The notes beneath the pieces were generated by a model. The model was not told the DNA's origin and searched no databases. It saw only the letters and a program-made list of their open reading frames with translations. Of a stretch of 41,198 nucleotides of DNA, positions 1 through 8,640 are shown piece after piece. A program made the position numbers and the translations under genes. The stretch comes from Syntrophaceae bacterium (GTDB lineage: Bacteria > Desulfobacterota > Syntrophia > Syntrophales > Smithellaceae). Each line of letters opens with the position of its first letter. Position 1 is the stretch's first letter. The stretch is taken from the NCBI GenBank assembly GCA_003142535.1, contig PLMQ01000065.1, positions 1 to 41,198 of the forward strand, read 5' to 3'.

Positions 1-370
<370 letters not shown>

Positions 371-454
371 AATCCTAGTCAGAAAGATTTCTCTTTCTTA
401 ATTTCGCGTGATTTCAAAAAAATATAGGACCCACAAATTCATTATCCCACTATT

Positions 455-471
455 CAATTTCCAAAGAGCCA
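455..471 (-). promoter_or_regulatory. boxA-like antitermination element of the rrn leader
   Basis: On the minus strand this reads TGGCTCTTTGGAAATTG, close to the boxA consensus TGCTCTTTAACAA. It lies ~85 nt upstream of the 16S 5' end and just downstream of the start predicted for the proximal rrn promoter. boxA is known to recruit NusB/NusE for rRNA antitermination. Position and sequence agree; function is inferred. Confidence 0.55.
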
Positions 472-489
472 TCTCAAAACGAACTATAA

Positions 490-518
490 CAAATAAATCA
501 ATAAGATTTTTTTGTCAA
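490..518 (-). promoter_or_regulatory. candidate proximal rrn promoter (P2)
   Basis: Minus strand: TTGACA (518-513), 17-bp spacer, TATTTG (495-490). The -35 is perfect, the -10 is weak. It would start transcription near 483, immediately before the boxA-like element, giving a leader of ~115 nt to the 16S 5' end. The flanking DNA is AT-rich, as in rrn UP-element regions. Confidence 0.45.
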
Positions 519-663
519 GAACAATCTCAATAAATTCAACAAAGAAACTTTGTGTTCAGCCAGCAATCATTAGAACTATCCGATAACAACTAGATATACT
601 ATCGGTGAACCTGTTGAAAATTTCAACTTAATTTCAAGAACATTTCTGACGAACAGAAGAGGG

Positions 664-692
664 TTTCTACTCCCTCTGATTAAAACTGTCAA
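664..692 (-). promoter_or_regulatory. candidate distal rrn promoter (P1)
   Basis: Minus strand: TTGACA (692-687), 17-bp spacer, TAGAAA (669-664), starting 14 nt after the tyrS stop. Together with the candidate at 490-518 this gives the tandem promoter arrangement common for rRNA operons. The rest of the 371-705 spacer is AT-rich; I see no gene in it and no convincing tyrS terminator (the 6-bp hairpin at 658-677 has no U-run). Confidence 0.45.
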
Positions 693-705
693 GAAAAAAT
701 TTCAA

Positions 706-1989
706 TTATTTTACTTTTATTAACATATATGTTTTTTTCCCTTTTCTTACAAGCATTTGCCTGTTGTCCGTTACGTCTTTAATCGCTATCTTTTCTTCAA
801 AATTTTCGATCTGCCGTTCGTTAATATAGCCGCCTCCCTGAGAGAGTAAACGGCGCGCTTCTCCGCGCGAAGAGCATAAACCACAACGATGAAACAGTTC
901 AAATGCGGGAATGCCATCAGCCAGTTCAGCAGCGATAATTTCCATAAATGGAATGGCAGAAGTATCTCTTGTCGCGGCTGTCCGCGGTATTGTGCTCGAT
1001 GGAAACAAATCGGCATCTACGGGTTTTGAATGAAAAGCTTCCATTGAAGCGCGCCAGGCAGCCTCCGCCGCCTGCTCGCTGTGTGTAATTTTAGTTGCCT
1101 CATAAGCCAGCACTGCTTTGGCCATGTTCAGTTGAGCATCGGTGAGCTTCTTTACAATACTTATTTCCTCCAACGGCAAGAATGTAAAGAGCTTAAGAAA
1201 TCTTTCCACGTCGGCATCGTCCGAGTTAATCCAATACTGATAATACTCATAAGGCTTTGTTAAATTACCATCGAGCCAGATTGTTCCTTTTTCGGTCTTG
1301 CCCATCTTATGCCCAAGCGATGTCGTAATCAGCGGGAATGTAACGGCCTGGGAATCTTTACCTGCGACCTTCCTGATCAGTTCTGTACCGGCCAGCATAT
1401 TACCCCATTGATCATTGCCGCCCATCTGCAGAGCGCAGCCATAATTCTGAAACAAATATAAAAAGTCATAACCTTGCAAAAGCATATAATTGAATTCGAT
1501 AAAGTTAAGGCCTTTTTCCAGGCGTATTTTGTAACTTTCCGCTGCCAACATTCGATTGACGCTGAAATGCCGGCCGATATCGCGCAGGAATTCAATGTAA
1601 TTAATTTTGGTCAGCCAATCGGCATTATTCAGCAACAGCGCTTTGCCATCTTGGAAATCTATATATTGGGAAAGCTGCTTGCCCAGACATTGGGCATTGT
1701 AATCAATTTGTTCACGGGTGAGAACTTGACGCATTTCTGTTTTGCCGCTGGGATCACCGATTAGTCCTGTACCGCCGCCGACAAGCGCAATCGGCTTGTT
1801 ACCGTTTTTCTGCATGTGTGCCAGCGCCATAATGGGAACAAGACTGCCAATGTGCAGACTGGTTGCCGTGGGATCAAAGCCTATATAGCATGTAACCTGC
1901 CCGACCCGAAAAAGCTCTTTGATTAAAGCTTCATCAGTCACCTGCTCGATAAAGCCTCTTTCCTTTAAAATGTCATAAGCGCTTTTCAT
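706..1989 (-). CDS. tyrS: tyrosyl-tRNA synthetase
   Basis: Class I aminoacyl-tRNA synthetase that charges tRNA-Tyr with tyrosine in the cytoplasm; 427 aa, the usual bacterial length. Visible signatures: the HIGH-type motif HIGS at ~46-49, the tyrosine-pocket region around residues 170-200 (YMLLQGYDF), the KMSKS-type loop as KMGKT near 230, and a C-terminal S4-like RNA-binding domain (~360-427). The start is the ATG of MKSAYDILK at 1989, with GGAGG 9 nt upstream; the reading frame stays open for 11 more codons but those codons run towards the repeat at 2010-2118 and are not homologous. It is the last gene of the leftward block, separated from ymdB by that repeat, which therefore lies in its 5' leader. 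No T-box is visible. Confidence 0.96.
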   Translation of the reverse strand: MKSAYDILKERGFIEQVTDEALIKELFRVGQVTCYIGFDPTATSLHIGSLVPIMALAHMQKNGNKPIALVGGGTGLIGDPSGKTEMRQVLTREQIDYNAQCLGKQLSQYIDFQDGKALLLNNADWLTKINYIEFLRDIGRHFSVNRMLAAESYKIRLEKGLNFIEFNYMLLQGYDFLYLFQNYGCALQMGGNDQWGNMLAGTELIRKVAGKDSQAVTFPLITTSLGHKMGKTEKGTIWLDGNLTKPYEYYQYWINSDDADVERFLKLFTFLPLEEISIVKKLTDAQLNMAKAVLAYEATKITHSEQAAEAAWRASMEAFHSKPVDADLFPSSTIPRTAATRDTSAIPFMEIIAAELADGIPAFELFHRCGLCSSRGEARRLLSQGGGYINERQIENFEEKIAIKDVTDNRQMLVRKGKKTYMLIKVK

Positions 1990-2009
1990 TCCCACTTGCC
2001 TCCGTCTAT

Positions 2010-2118
2010 TGTGAAACTCCAATTCTGAAAGCGTAGCGCATCAGAATTGGTAAGTTGAACAATCCCGCACAGCGGAGGGAATAAACCCCTCAACTTGTTG
2101 GGGGTTCATTCCCGTGAT
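2010..2118 (-). repeat. modular hairpin repeat, copy 1 (tyrS/ymdB junction)
   Basis: Read on the minus strand it has the family order: ATCACGGGAATGAACCCC hairpin, a CCCTCCGC/GCGGG hairpin, TTGTTCAACTTA, then the CCAATTC...GAATTGG hairpin and GAGTTTCACAAT. It overlaps the end of ymdB: the TGA at 2108-2106 that stops ymdB is part of the repeat's GGGAATGAACCCC segment. It ends ~20 nt before the tyrS start codon, so it forms most of the tyrS leader. Confidence 0.85.
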
Positions 2119-2900
2119 TCTTGAAGCTTTATGCTGATCCTCTCAATGGAATTTGCTTTGCCGGTTTTCGAATCTATATCCAGGAGGGCTGCCTGTAGTC
2201 GCACATCTCCTTTAGCCACTTCAAATTTATTGGGTATCATAGTTAAAAAACGTTCAATTACCGCGTCTTTTTTTACGCCGAGGACCGAATCGAACGGCCC
2301 GGTCATACCGACATCGCTCAAATAGGCCGTACCTTGCGGCAGGATTTCTTCATCAGCTGTCTGTACATGCGTATGCGTGCCTAATACAGCACTTACTTCA
2401 CCATCAAGATACCAGCCCAGCGCTTTTTTTTCGGATGTCGCCTCCGCATGTATATCGACAATAATCACTTTTGTTTTTTTCTTCAATTCGGCGATTTTGC
2501 TTTTGGCCGTGACAAACGGGCAGTCTATTGGCTGCATAAAAATTCTGCCTGCCAGATTGAGCACTCCGACATATTCTCCGGATGCGGCAGGCATAACAAC
2601 ACTGCCGATACCGGGCACTGTTGCCGGATAATTTGCCGGCCGCAAAAGCGTCTCGTAATCCGCAACAAACTCTAATATTTCTTTTTTATCCCAGATGTGA
2701 TTGCCGGAAGTAAGGATATCAATCCGGTTTTCGTAGAGCTCTTCGACAATATCTCTCGTCACACCGAAACCGGCAGCAGCATTTTCACAATTGGCAATGA
2801 CAAGATCAATCCGCCTATCTTCGATTAATGGCGGCAAAAGCTCTTTCACCGCCAGACGGCCCGGCTTGCCGACGATATCGCCGATAAATAATATTTTCAT
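2106..2900 (-). CDS. ymdB: YmdB-family metallophosphoesterase (TIGR00282 type)
   Basis: 264-aa calcineurin-like phosphoesterase of the YmdB family; the Bacillus member hydrolyses 2',3'-cyclic nucleotides and affects biofilm and RNA turnover. Metal-binding motifs are visible in order: GDIVGKPGR at the N-terminus (D8), NCENAA (~39-44), GNHIWDKKE (~66-74), HAEAT (~150) and HTHVQTAD (~175-182). The ATG at 2900 is preceded by AAAGG at a suitable distance. It lies 33 bp after rny on the same strand, the arrangement also found in Firmicutes, so co-transcription is likely. Its C-terminal codons and stop are supplied by the repeat at 2010-2118, so the original C-terminus may have been altered by repeat insertion. 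Confidence 0.92.
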   Translation of the reverse strand: MKILFIGDIVGKPGRLAVKELLPPLIEDRRIDLVIANCENAAAGFGVTRDIVEELYENRIDILTSGNHIWDKKEILEFVADYETLLRPANYPATVPGIGSVVMPAASGEYVGVLNLAGRIFMQPIDCPFVTAKSKIAELKKKTKVIIVDIHAEATSEKKALGWYLDGEVSAVLGTHTHVQTADEEILPQGTAYLSDVGMTGPFDSVLGVKKDAVIERFLTMIPNKFEVAKGDVRLQAALLDIDSKTGKANSIERISIKLQESRE

Positions 2901-2933
2901 AAATACCTTTAATCCGTCTGCTAAAATACAAGG

Positions 2934-4505
2934 CTATTTCGCATACGAAGAAACTCGCGTCTCTCTAATCACCGTAACTTTTATCTGGCCTGGATAGGTG
3001 AGCTCATTTTCGATTTTCTTAATTATATCGTTGCACAACATCACCGCATCATTATCGGATATCTTTTCATTTTCTACAAGAATACGGATCTCACGGCCGG
3101 CCTGAATAGCGTAACACTTATCAACTCCGTTAAAAGAGTGGGCAATCTTTTCCAACTCTTCGAGTCGCTTGACGTAAGTTTCCAGCATTTCCCGGCGCGC
3201 ACCTGGCCTGGCCGCGGATAGTGTATCGGCCGCCTGTACCAGCACACCCAGAAGCGTGTTATTGCGTCCGTCATCATGGTGCGTGGCAATAGCCTGAATG
3301 ATCCTTGGATTTTCCCCAAAACGTTTGGCGAAGTCAGCTCCAATTGCGGCATGTGGGCCTTCAATCTTATGGTCAATGGCTTTACCGATATCGTGCAGAA
3401 GTCCGGCGCGCTTGGCTTCCTTAATATTCATCTTCAATTCCGAGGCCATAATGCCGGTAAGATAAGCAACGTCTATCGAGTGCTGTAAAACATTTTGCGA
3501 ATAACTGGTGCGGTATTTCAAACTGCCCAGTAAATTAATTATTTCGGGATGGATATCATGAACACCGACATCAAATGAGGCCTTCTCGCCGGTTTCCCGG
3601 ATAATTTGTTCCACTTCTGTCCTGACTTTTTTAACGATTTCTTCGATACGCCCCGGATGAATGCGCCCATCCTGAATCAATCTTTCCAGCGAAATCCTGG
3701 CAACTTCCCTTCTTACCGGATCAAACGATGAAAGAACAACTGCTTCCGGCGTATCGTCAACTATTAAATCTATTCCCGTGGCGGCTTCAATAGCCCGGAT
3801 ATTTCTCCCTTCACGACCAATGATGCGTCCCTTCATTTCTTCACTGGGCAGATTAACAACCGATACCGTATTTTCCGCTACAACATCACCGGAATAGCGC
3901 TGAATCGAATAAGCGATAATTTCTCGCGCTTTTCTATCCGCAGTAAGTTTAGCTTCTTCTTCGATTTTACGGACAATGGCTGCGGCATCACGCTTGGCAT
4001 CAGCCTCCATGGATTGAATCAATAAATTTTTTGCTTCATCCGAAGAAATCCCCGCGATCTTTTCCAGCTTTTCTTTTTGCTCCTGTAATATCACATCCAG
4101 TTTGCGATGTTTTTCCTCAATCGCCGTCTCTTTAGCTGTTATTGATTTCTCGCGGTTTTCAACGCTTGATTCCTTTTGTGCGAGTTGATCAATCCGTTTA
4201 TCCAGGTTTTCTTCTTTGGAACGGATCTGCTTTTCTAATCCATCGAGCTCGTTTTTTTTGTCTTTGGTTTCCCGGTCAAAATCCGCCTTCATTTTCAGAA
4301 GGTTTTCTTTGGCCTGCAGGATGGCCTCCTTTTTTATTGTCTCAGATTCCTTCTTCGCTTCCTCTACAATCCTTGCCGCCAAGCTCTCCGATGATTTAAT
4401 TTTCTTAGCCGCAAACATTTGCTTAAAAATATAACCAAGAACAATACCTGCTAATATTGCGACGACTACAACTATAATCAAGACAAATAAACTTCCATTC
4501 AACAT
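2934..4505 (-). CDS. rny: ribonuclease Y
   Basis: Membrane-anchored endoribonuclease that initiates mRNA decay; 523 aa, matching the family (~520). Architecture: N-terminal transmembrane helix (~5-27), long charged coiled coil (~35-200), KH domain with [15 protein letters not shown] (~225-240), then an HD domain with [10 protein letters not shown] and the later HHDD motif (~360-430). The ATG at 4505 follows GGGGAGG with 7-8 nt spacing. It is preceded by a structured leader and by the 6S RNA gene, and followed by ymdB. A promoter candidate at 4619-4648 suggests rny-ymdB can be transcribed separately from zapA. Confidence 0.96.
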   Translation of the reverse strand: MLNGSLFVLIIVVVVAILAGIVLGYIFKQMFAAKKIKSSESLAARIVEEAKKESETIKKEAILQAKENLLKMKADFDRETKDKKNELDGLEKQIRSKEENLDKRIDQLAQKESSVENREKSITAKETAIEEKHRKLDVILQEQKEKLEKIAGISSDEAKNLLIQSMEADAKRDAAAIVRKIEEEAKLTADRKAREIIAYSIQRYSGDVVAENTVSVVNLPSEEMKGRIIGREGRNIRAIEAATGIDLIVDDTPEAVVLSSFDPVRREVARISLERLIQDGRIHPGRIEEIVKKVRTEVEQIIRETGEKASFDVGVHDIHPEIINLLGSLKYRTSYSQNVLQHSIDVAYLTGIMASELKMNIKEAKRAGLLHDIGKAIDHKIEGPHAAIGADFAKRFGENPRIIQAIATHHDDGRNNTLLGVLVQAADTLSAARPGARREMLETYVKRLEELEKIAHSFNGVDKCYAIQAGREIRILVENEKISDNDAVMLCNDIIKKIENELTYPGQIKVTVIRETRVSSYAK

Positions 4506-4617
4506 TTAACTTTACCTCCCCTTGCGCTGTCGAAGAAAAATACCAGTTGAATTTCCCTCCGACTAACTTACATAAGAACCTTATTGCTTATTTAAGTTAG
4601 CATTCTCCAACAGCGCT
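4506..4617 (-). promoter_or_regulatory. structured 5' leader of rny
   Basis: Nested inverted repeats: outer arms 4524-4530 (GCGCTGT) and 4610-4616 (ACAGCGC), inner arms 4563-4570 (CTAACTTA) and 4593-4600 (TAAGTTAG), with further pairing inside the inner stem (ATAAG/CTTAT). On the minus strand the outer 3' arm is directly followed by AAGGGGAGG, the rny ribosome binding site. A promoter candidate places the transcript start right at the outer 5' arm. It matches no known riboswitch that I recognise. Confidence 0.5.
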
Positions 4618-4618
4618 A

Positions 4619-4648
4619 TATTTAAACCTCCCGGTAAGTAAGGTACAA
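4619..4648 (-). promoter_or_regulatory. candidate rny promoter
   Basis: Minus strand: TTGTAC (4648-4643), 17-18 bp spacer, TTAAAT/TAAATA (~4625-4619). The predicted start (~4612) coincides with the 5' arm of the rny leader structure. The -35 is imperfect. Confidence 0.35.
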
Positions 4649-4741
4649 ACATAAATTTTACCGAAGGATTCATTGCTTTTTGATTTATTTTCTAAAGGCA
4701 GGTAAATGATTTTGTTTTTGCAGGGCAACTGGGGTAGAAAA

Positions 4742-4935
4742 ACCCCCGCCTATGCCGTGTTAATCACCTTTTTGAACCTTTTTACAAGGTGGGCGCCCGG
4801 TGTTGTTTTGCTTTAGGCTTTCTGCCTCCCGACCAGCGGAGAAGAGGCTGACCTGCACACCGCAAACAATGATGGGCCCCAGGTTCAAAGTGTTGGCTCA
4901 AAAACAAATGTTAATCACGTACATCGCAGGGGCTA
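4742..4935 (-). ncRNA. ssrS: 6S RNA
   Basis: A ~190-nt non-coding interval between zapA and rny, the classic location of 6S RNA. On the minus strand a 5' segment TAGCCCCTGCGATGTACGTG faces a 3' segment CACGGCATAGGCGGGG; the CCCC/GGGG and CGTG/CACG pairs form the closing stem. The middle contains the long paired arms with GAACCTGGGGCCCA and GGGCGCCCACC typical of deltaproteobacterial 6S RNAs. The length fits (~185 nt). 6S RNA binds sigma70 RNA polymerase as a mimic of an open promoter. Boundaries are approximate. Confidence 0.75.
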
Positions 4936-4946
4936 ACAAACTTAAA

Positions 4947-5225
4947 TTAACTTGCTTCTTCAATCAGTTGAATCAGTTTTTCGGTTCCGCTTTCTAAATA
5001 ATTGCAGAGCTCCTTATTAACTCCCTTTAATTTTAATAACTCTTCCGAAATGTTCAAAGCCGCCAGGATGGCAACGTCCAGATTTTTGAGGTTATTTGCA
5101 GATTTCAAAACCTCTTCTATTCTTTCATTTACAAACTGGACAATGATCGCCACATGCTCATCTTCTGCATCACTTAAAACTGAAAGCTCCTGTCCCAATA
5201 TCTTAATGTTATAACTCTTTTTCAA
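4947..5225 (-). CDS. zapA: cell division protein ZapA
   Basis: 92-aa ZapA homologue, a cytoplasmic protein that bundles FtsZ at the division ring. The N-terminal module (KKSYNIKILGQELSVLSDAEDEHV) and the C-terminal coiled coil (~50-92) fit the family, including its short length. The start codon is TTG at 5225 (no in-frame ATG exists) with only a weak AGG upstream. It lies 18 bp after the zapB-like gene and directly before 6S RNA, a linkage seen widely in Proteobacteria. Confidence 0.88.
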   Translation of the reverse strand: MKKSYNIKILGQELSVLSDAEDEHVAIIVQFVNERIEEVLKSANNLKNLDVAILAALNISEELLKLKGVNKELCNYLESGTEKLIQLIEEAS

Positions 5226-5243
5226 AACACACGACCTGGAAGC

Positions 5244-5474
5244 TTATTTTGCTAACTCTATATCCGCAAGTAAATCAAGCAATGAATCTACCCTCGCGCG
5301 TACGCTGTTCCTTTCCTCATCTAATGCCTTTAGTTTACTATTTAAAACTTCAAGCTCCGATTCTTTATTTTTTAGTGCTTCCTCCAATATTTGAGTCTGT
5401 TTTTTTAATAAAACCTGTTCGCTAATTATGCCTTTTATTTTATCTTCCAGCTCTTTAAATTTACCCAATTCCAC
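5244..5474 (-). CDS. ZapB-like coiled-coil protein
   Basis: 76-aa protein that is almost entirely a coiled coil rich in E, K, L and Q, starting VELGKFKELEDKIKG. Short coiled-coil genes next to zapA are commonly annotated as ZapB, which links ZapA to the Z ring; placement supports this but sequence alone cannot prove it. I prefer the GTG at 5474, preceded by AAGGG at 11 nt, over the in-frame TTG at 5504, which would put the purine-rich AAGGGAAGGG tract inside the gene. It precedes zapA by 18 bp and is probably co-transcribed. Confidence 0.65.
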   Translation of the reverse strand: MELGKFKELEDKIKGIISEQVLLKKQTQILEEALKNKESELEVLNSKLKALDEERNSVRARVDSLLDLLADIELAK

Positions 5475-5576
5475 TACAATTATTACCCTTCCCTTATATA
5501 GCAAAAAACTTAAAAAATCCTTACAAAAATATTTAATTCGATTTTATTAATGCCCATTTATCCTTTAAAAGTCAAG

Positions 5577-6560
5577 TCATAATTTACCTTGACGCTGCAT
5601 CAAAGACTGGAAATATTTATCCAGTTGATCGAGCATGCTTTCCCTATCCGGCAATGCTCCCACTAGCTGTCGGAACCTGGCAGATCCTTCCAATCCCTTT
5701 GTGTACCATAGCAAATGTTTGCGAAAATTTCTGGTGGCAGCTTTGGCACCGCACATTTCGGCTTCCATTGACCAGTGTTTTTTAATTATTGCATATCTCT
5801 GACTCAATTCCGGCATATAATCGGCAATCTGTCCTGAAAGCAATTGATTTATGCCCGCAAACAACCAGGGATTACCCAGAACTCCTCTTCCGATCATCAC
5901 CGCATCACATGATGTCTGCTGCATCATATTAACTGCGTCTTGCGGCTGCCAGATATCGCCATTACCCATGACGGGAATGCGCACCGCTTCTTTGACAGCC
6001 TTGATAATTTTCCAGTCGGCAATACCGCTGTAACCCTGATCAGCAGTCCGGGCATGGACTGTAATGGCATCCGCTCCGGAATCTTCGGCAATGCGGGCAA
6101 CTTCAACGGCGTTAATCGAACTGCGATTCCAGCCGGAACGAATCTTCACGGTTACAGGAATGGCAACAGCTTTTTTAACGGCATCGACGATACGGGCAAT
6201 CTGTAAGGGGTCCTTCATCAGGATAGCCCCCGCTCCAGCCCTGATAACTTTTTTTACCGGGCAGCCCATATTGATATCAATCAAGTTGGCACCTCTCTCT
6301 ACGGCTATAGATGCTGCTGCGGCCAGCAAATCCGGATCAGCGCCAAAAATCTGCATTCCCAAGGGTTTATCTTCCGGGCTTGTTTTCAAATATTCGAATG
6401 TTTTTTTTGTTTTTCTGATAAGACCATTGGCACTGATCATTTCCGTATAAGCCAATGCACAACCAAAGGAACGCGCAATCAACCGAAAAGGCAAATTGGA
6501 AATACCGGCCAGCGGAGCCAGCAGTGCTTTTCCTTGTAGTGGATTAATAATTGTGACCAC
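5577..6560 (-). CDS. dusB: tRNA-dihydrouridine synthase (DusB-like)
   Basis: 327-aa FMN-dependent enzyme reducing uridine to dihydrouridine in tRNA D-loops. TIM-barrel signatures in order: LAPLAGISNLPFR (~15-27), YTEMISANGLI (~38-48), QIFGADP, the Dus hallmark INMGCPVKKV with catalytic Cys (~100), VKIRSGW, HART, NGDIW and MIGRGVLGNPW. The start is GTG at 6560, 3 nt after the stop of the nucleotidyltransferase gene, so translation is probably coupled. E. coli-type dusB precedes fis; here no fis follows, and the next genes are the zapB-like/zapA pair. Confidence 0.93.
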   Translation of the reverse strand: MVTIINPLQGKALLAPLAGISNLPFRLIARSFGCALAYTEMISANGLIRKTKKTFEYLKTSPEDKPLGMQIFGADPDLLAAAASIAVERGANLIDINMGCPVKKVIRAGAGAILMKDPLQIARIVDAVKKAVAIPVTVKIRSGWNRSSINAVEVARIAEDSGADAITVHARTADQGYSGIADWKIIKAVKEAVRIPVMGNGDIWQPQDAVNMMQQTSCDAVMIGRGVLGNPWLFAGINQLLSGQIADYMPELSQRYAIIKKHWSMEAEMCGAKAATRNFRKHLLWYTKGLEGSARFRQLVGALPDRESMLDQLDKYFQSLMQRQGKL

Positions 6561-6563
6561 TAA

Positions 6564-7313
6564 TTAATCCGACTGCTTTCTATTGGTTGGTAAATGCTTG
6601 CTGGCTATGGAGAGCTCTTCCGGCGTGTTAATTCCCATGACTTCAATATAATCCGGCGCAATATGCGCTTTGACGGACAATCCCTCGAGGCCCGCTATCT
6701 CGACAATATCCGTCAGGTAATATTCTTTTTGATTATTGTCATTCGTTACTTTTCCCAGTGCCTTAAATAAAAAAGGCGTATGGACACAGTAAATGCCGGT
6801 ATTAATTTCACCAATTTGTTTTTCCGCTTCCGTGGCATCGCGCTCTTCTACAATTTTCATAACATTACCACTCCCATCCTTTACGACTCTGCCATAACCT
6901 TCGAGCAAAGGAGGAAAAGTTGTGAGCACTGTGATCTGTGCTTTTGAGGACAAATGGCCAGCTACGAGATTTTCTATTGTGGCCGAACTCAGCAACGGCA
7001 AATCACCGCAGAGAATCACCGTCAATCCCTGATAATTCGCCAATGCGGCTTTTGCTTGTAAAACGGCATGGCCTGTTCCCAACTGCGGCTTTTGTTCGAC
7101 AAAGATTACTCCTGTATCCGCAAATAATTCTCTAACTTTCTCGGCCTCGTGCCCGATGATAACTACTACTTTTTCCGCTCCGGCAGCCTGCGCTGCTGCT
7201 ATAGAATAATAAAGCAACGACTTACCTTCCAAGACATGCAGCGCTTTCGCCAAATCAGACTTCATGCGCGTGCCTTTACCGGCAGCCAAGATTAATGCAC
7301 AAAACTTATTCAC
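6564..7313 (-). CDS. GlmU-like nucleotidyltransferase (uridylyltransferase domain only)
   Basis: ~249-aa NTP-transferase homologous to the N-terminal half of GlmU, which makes UDP-GlcNAc from GlcNAc-1-P and UTP. Visible: LILAAGKGTRMKSDLAKALH at the N-terminus (nucleotide-binding loop with the catalytic Lys region), QLGTGHAVLQA, CGDLPLL (metal-binding Asp), GYGRVVKDGSG, EINTGIY. The left-handed beta-helix acetyltransferase half of bifunctional GlmU (~450 aa) is absent, with no remnant downstream. The start is taken as GTG 7313 (GGAG 5 nt upstream) rather than GTG 7328, which would overlap the upstream gene. It may act with a separate acetyltransferase or on another sugar. Confidence 0.82.
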   Translation of the reverse strand: MNKFCALILAAGKGTRMKSDLAKALHVLEGKSLLYYSIAAAQAAGAEKVVVIIGHEAEKVRELFADTGVIFVEQKPQLGTGHAVLQAKAALANYQGLTVILCGDLPLLSSATIENLVAGHLSSKAQITVLTTFPPLLEGYGRVVKDGSGNVMKIVEERDATEAEKQIGEINTGIYCVHTPFLFKALGKVTNDNNQKEYYLTDIVEIAGLEGLSVKAHIAPDYIEVMGINTPEELSIASKHLPTNRKQSD

Positions 7314-7324
7314 TTGCGCTCCAA

Positions 7325-8629
7325 TCACCCTTCCTGTTTTTTAATCAATTCTTTATCTAATTGAGCCGGAAAAATAACCAGCACTTCTTTGATGGATTTC
7401 TGGTCGGCATTTTCGATAATATATGTAATCCCGTTATAATCCAAACTTTCTTTTCTTTTAGGAATCCTTCCTGTTTTATGCATTAAGAAACCACCGACTG
7501 TTTCATAGTTACCGGATGGAATCTTCATTGCAATTAGTTCGCTCAAGCTCTCAATGCTAATACGCCCATTGACTAAATACCGGCCAGGTGAAATTCTTTT
7601 ATATAACTTTTCTCCGGTAGTATATTCATCATCAATACTGCCGATAATTTCCTCCCCTATGTCTTCAATAGTCACGATACCGACGGCACCGCCGTATTCA
7701 TCAACGACAATGGCCATGTGCTCACGCCTCTTTTGCATATCCATTAAAAGTTCTCTAGCCTTTTTCGTTTCCGGTACATAAAAAACTTCGCCCCGCAGAC
7801 ATGAAGCAATAGTATCATCCAACGGAAAAGCTGCCGCCTTGTCCTGAATATTATGCATAACCGCCAGCAAATCAAAGTAATGCAAAATACCGACAATATT
7901 GAATATCTGCCCCTGATATACCGGTATGCGCAAATATTTTTTACTGGCGACGATTCTGGCTGCTTCCTCAATATTTGTTGTAATCGGCAAAGCAGTCATT
8001 GCCGATAGGGGAATCATTATTTTGTCAACAGTCGCTTCGGAAAAATCAAACACCCGGCTGACCATTTCTCTTTCCGTTTTTAAAATATCACTGCCCTGCG
8101 TCTTTTTGCGCAGGATATATTTTAAACCTTCTTTTGTTATATAGGAAGGTTTCTTTACATTTTGTCCTGTCGAAAAACGCACTGTTTCTTTGGAAACGGC
8201 AGCAATAACATAAGCCAGCGGGTAAAATAATACCGATGAGACCCGGATGAAAATCGCCACTTTCATTGCCAGTGTTTCTGCAAAGTTTTGAAAAATGCTG
8301 CGGGCAATAATCATAACAAACAATGTCGGCAGCATAATGATTAGCGACATTTGTGCGCCCCGCGCCGGGCCAAAAGCAGCAACTAAAATGCCCGTTGTCA
8401 GCGTTGAGCTGGTAACGATAGCAAGGTTAGTGCCGATAATCGTTGTGGAGATAAACCACTCCGGTTTCTCCATAAGTTTAAGAGCCTGCCTGGCGGAAAA
8501 TGAACCACGGCGCGCGAAGAATCTGATCTTGTTGATATCCGAAGAAATTAACGCAATTTCGCCGCCGGAATAAAGGGCTTCCACAATAAGACAAATAAAA
8601 ATGATACAAATAATTAAATAGACACTCAT
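7325..8629 (-). CDS. DUF21/CBS/CorC_HlyC membrane protein (copy 1)
   Basis: 434-aa CNNM-type protein: N-terminal DUF21 transmembrane region (~1-150, about four helices), tandem CBS domains (~205-325) and a C-terminal CorC_HlyC domain (~345-430). The family includes Mg2+/Co2+ efflux and haemolysin-like proteins; ATP/Mg2+ sensing by the CBS pair is family knowledge. MIPLSAM and AIVVDEYGGAVGIVTIEDI are typical CBS signatures. ATG start at 8629, 11 bp after the paralogue at 8641-9903. Confidence 0.88.
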   Translation of the reverse strand: MSVYLIICIIFICLIVEALYSGGEIALISSDINKIRFFARRGSFSARQALKLMEKPEWFISTTIIGTNLAIVTSSTLTTGILVAAFGPARGAQMSLIIMLPTLFVMIIARSIFQNFAETLAMKVAIFIRVSSVLFYPLAYVIAAVSKETVRFSTGQNVKKPSYITKEGLKYILRKKTQGSDILKTEREMVSRVFDFSEATVDKIMIPLSAMTALPITTNIEEAARIVASKKYLRIPVYQGQIFNIVGILHYFDLLAVMHNIQDKAAAFPLDDTIASCLRGEVFYVPETKKARELLMDMQKRREHMAIVVDEYGGAVGIVTIEDIGEEIIGSIDDEYTTGEKLYKRISPGRYLVNGRISIESLSELIAMKIPSGNYETVGGFLMHKTGRIPKRKESLDYNGITYIIENADQKSIKEVLVIFPAQLDKELIKKQEG

Positions 8630-8640
8630 ATATCTTTAAT

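Noticed and set aside
658-677. Hairpin AGAGGG/CCCTCT after tyrS as an intrinsic terminator
   Set aside because: No U-run follows on either strand and the stem is only 6 bp.
4800-4997. 65-codon plus-strand frame overlapping the 6S RNA and zapA
   Set aside because: It has no RBS or protein-like composition and lies in structured RNA sequence.
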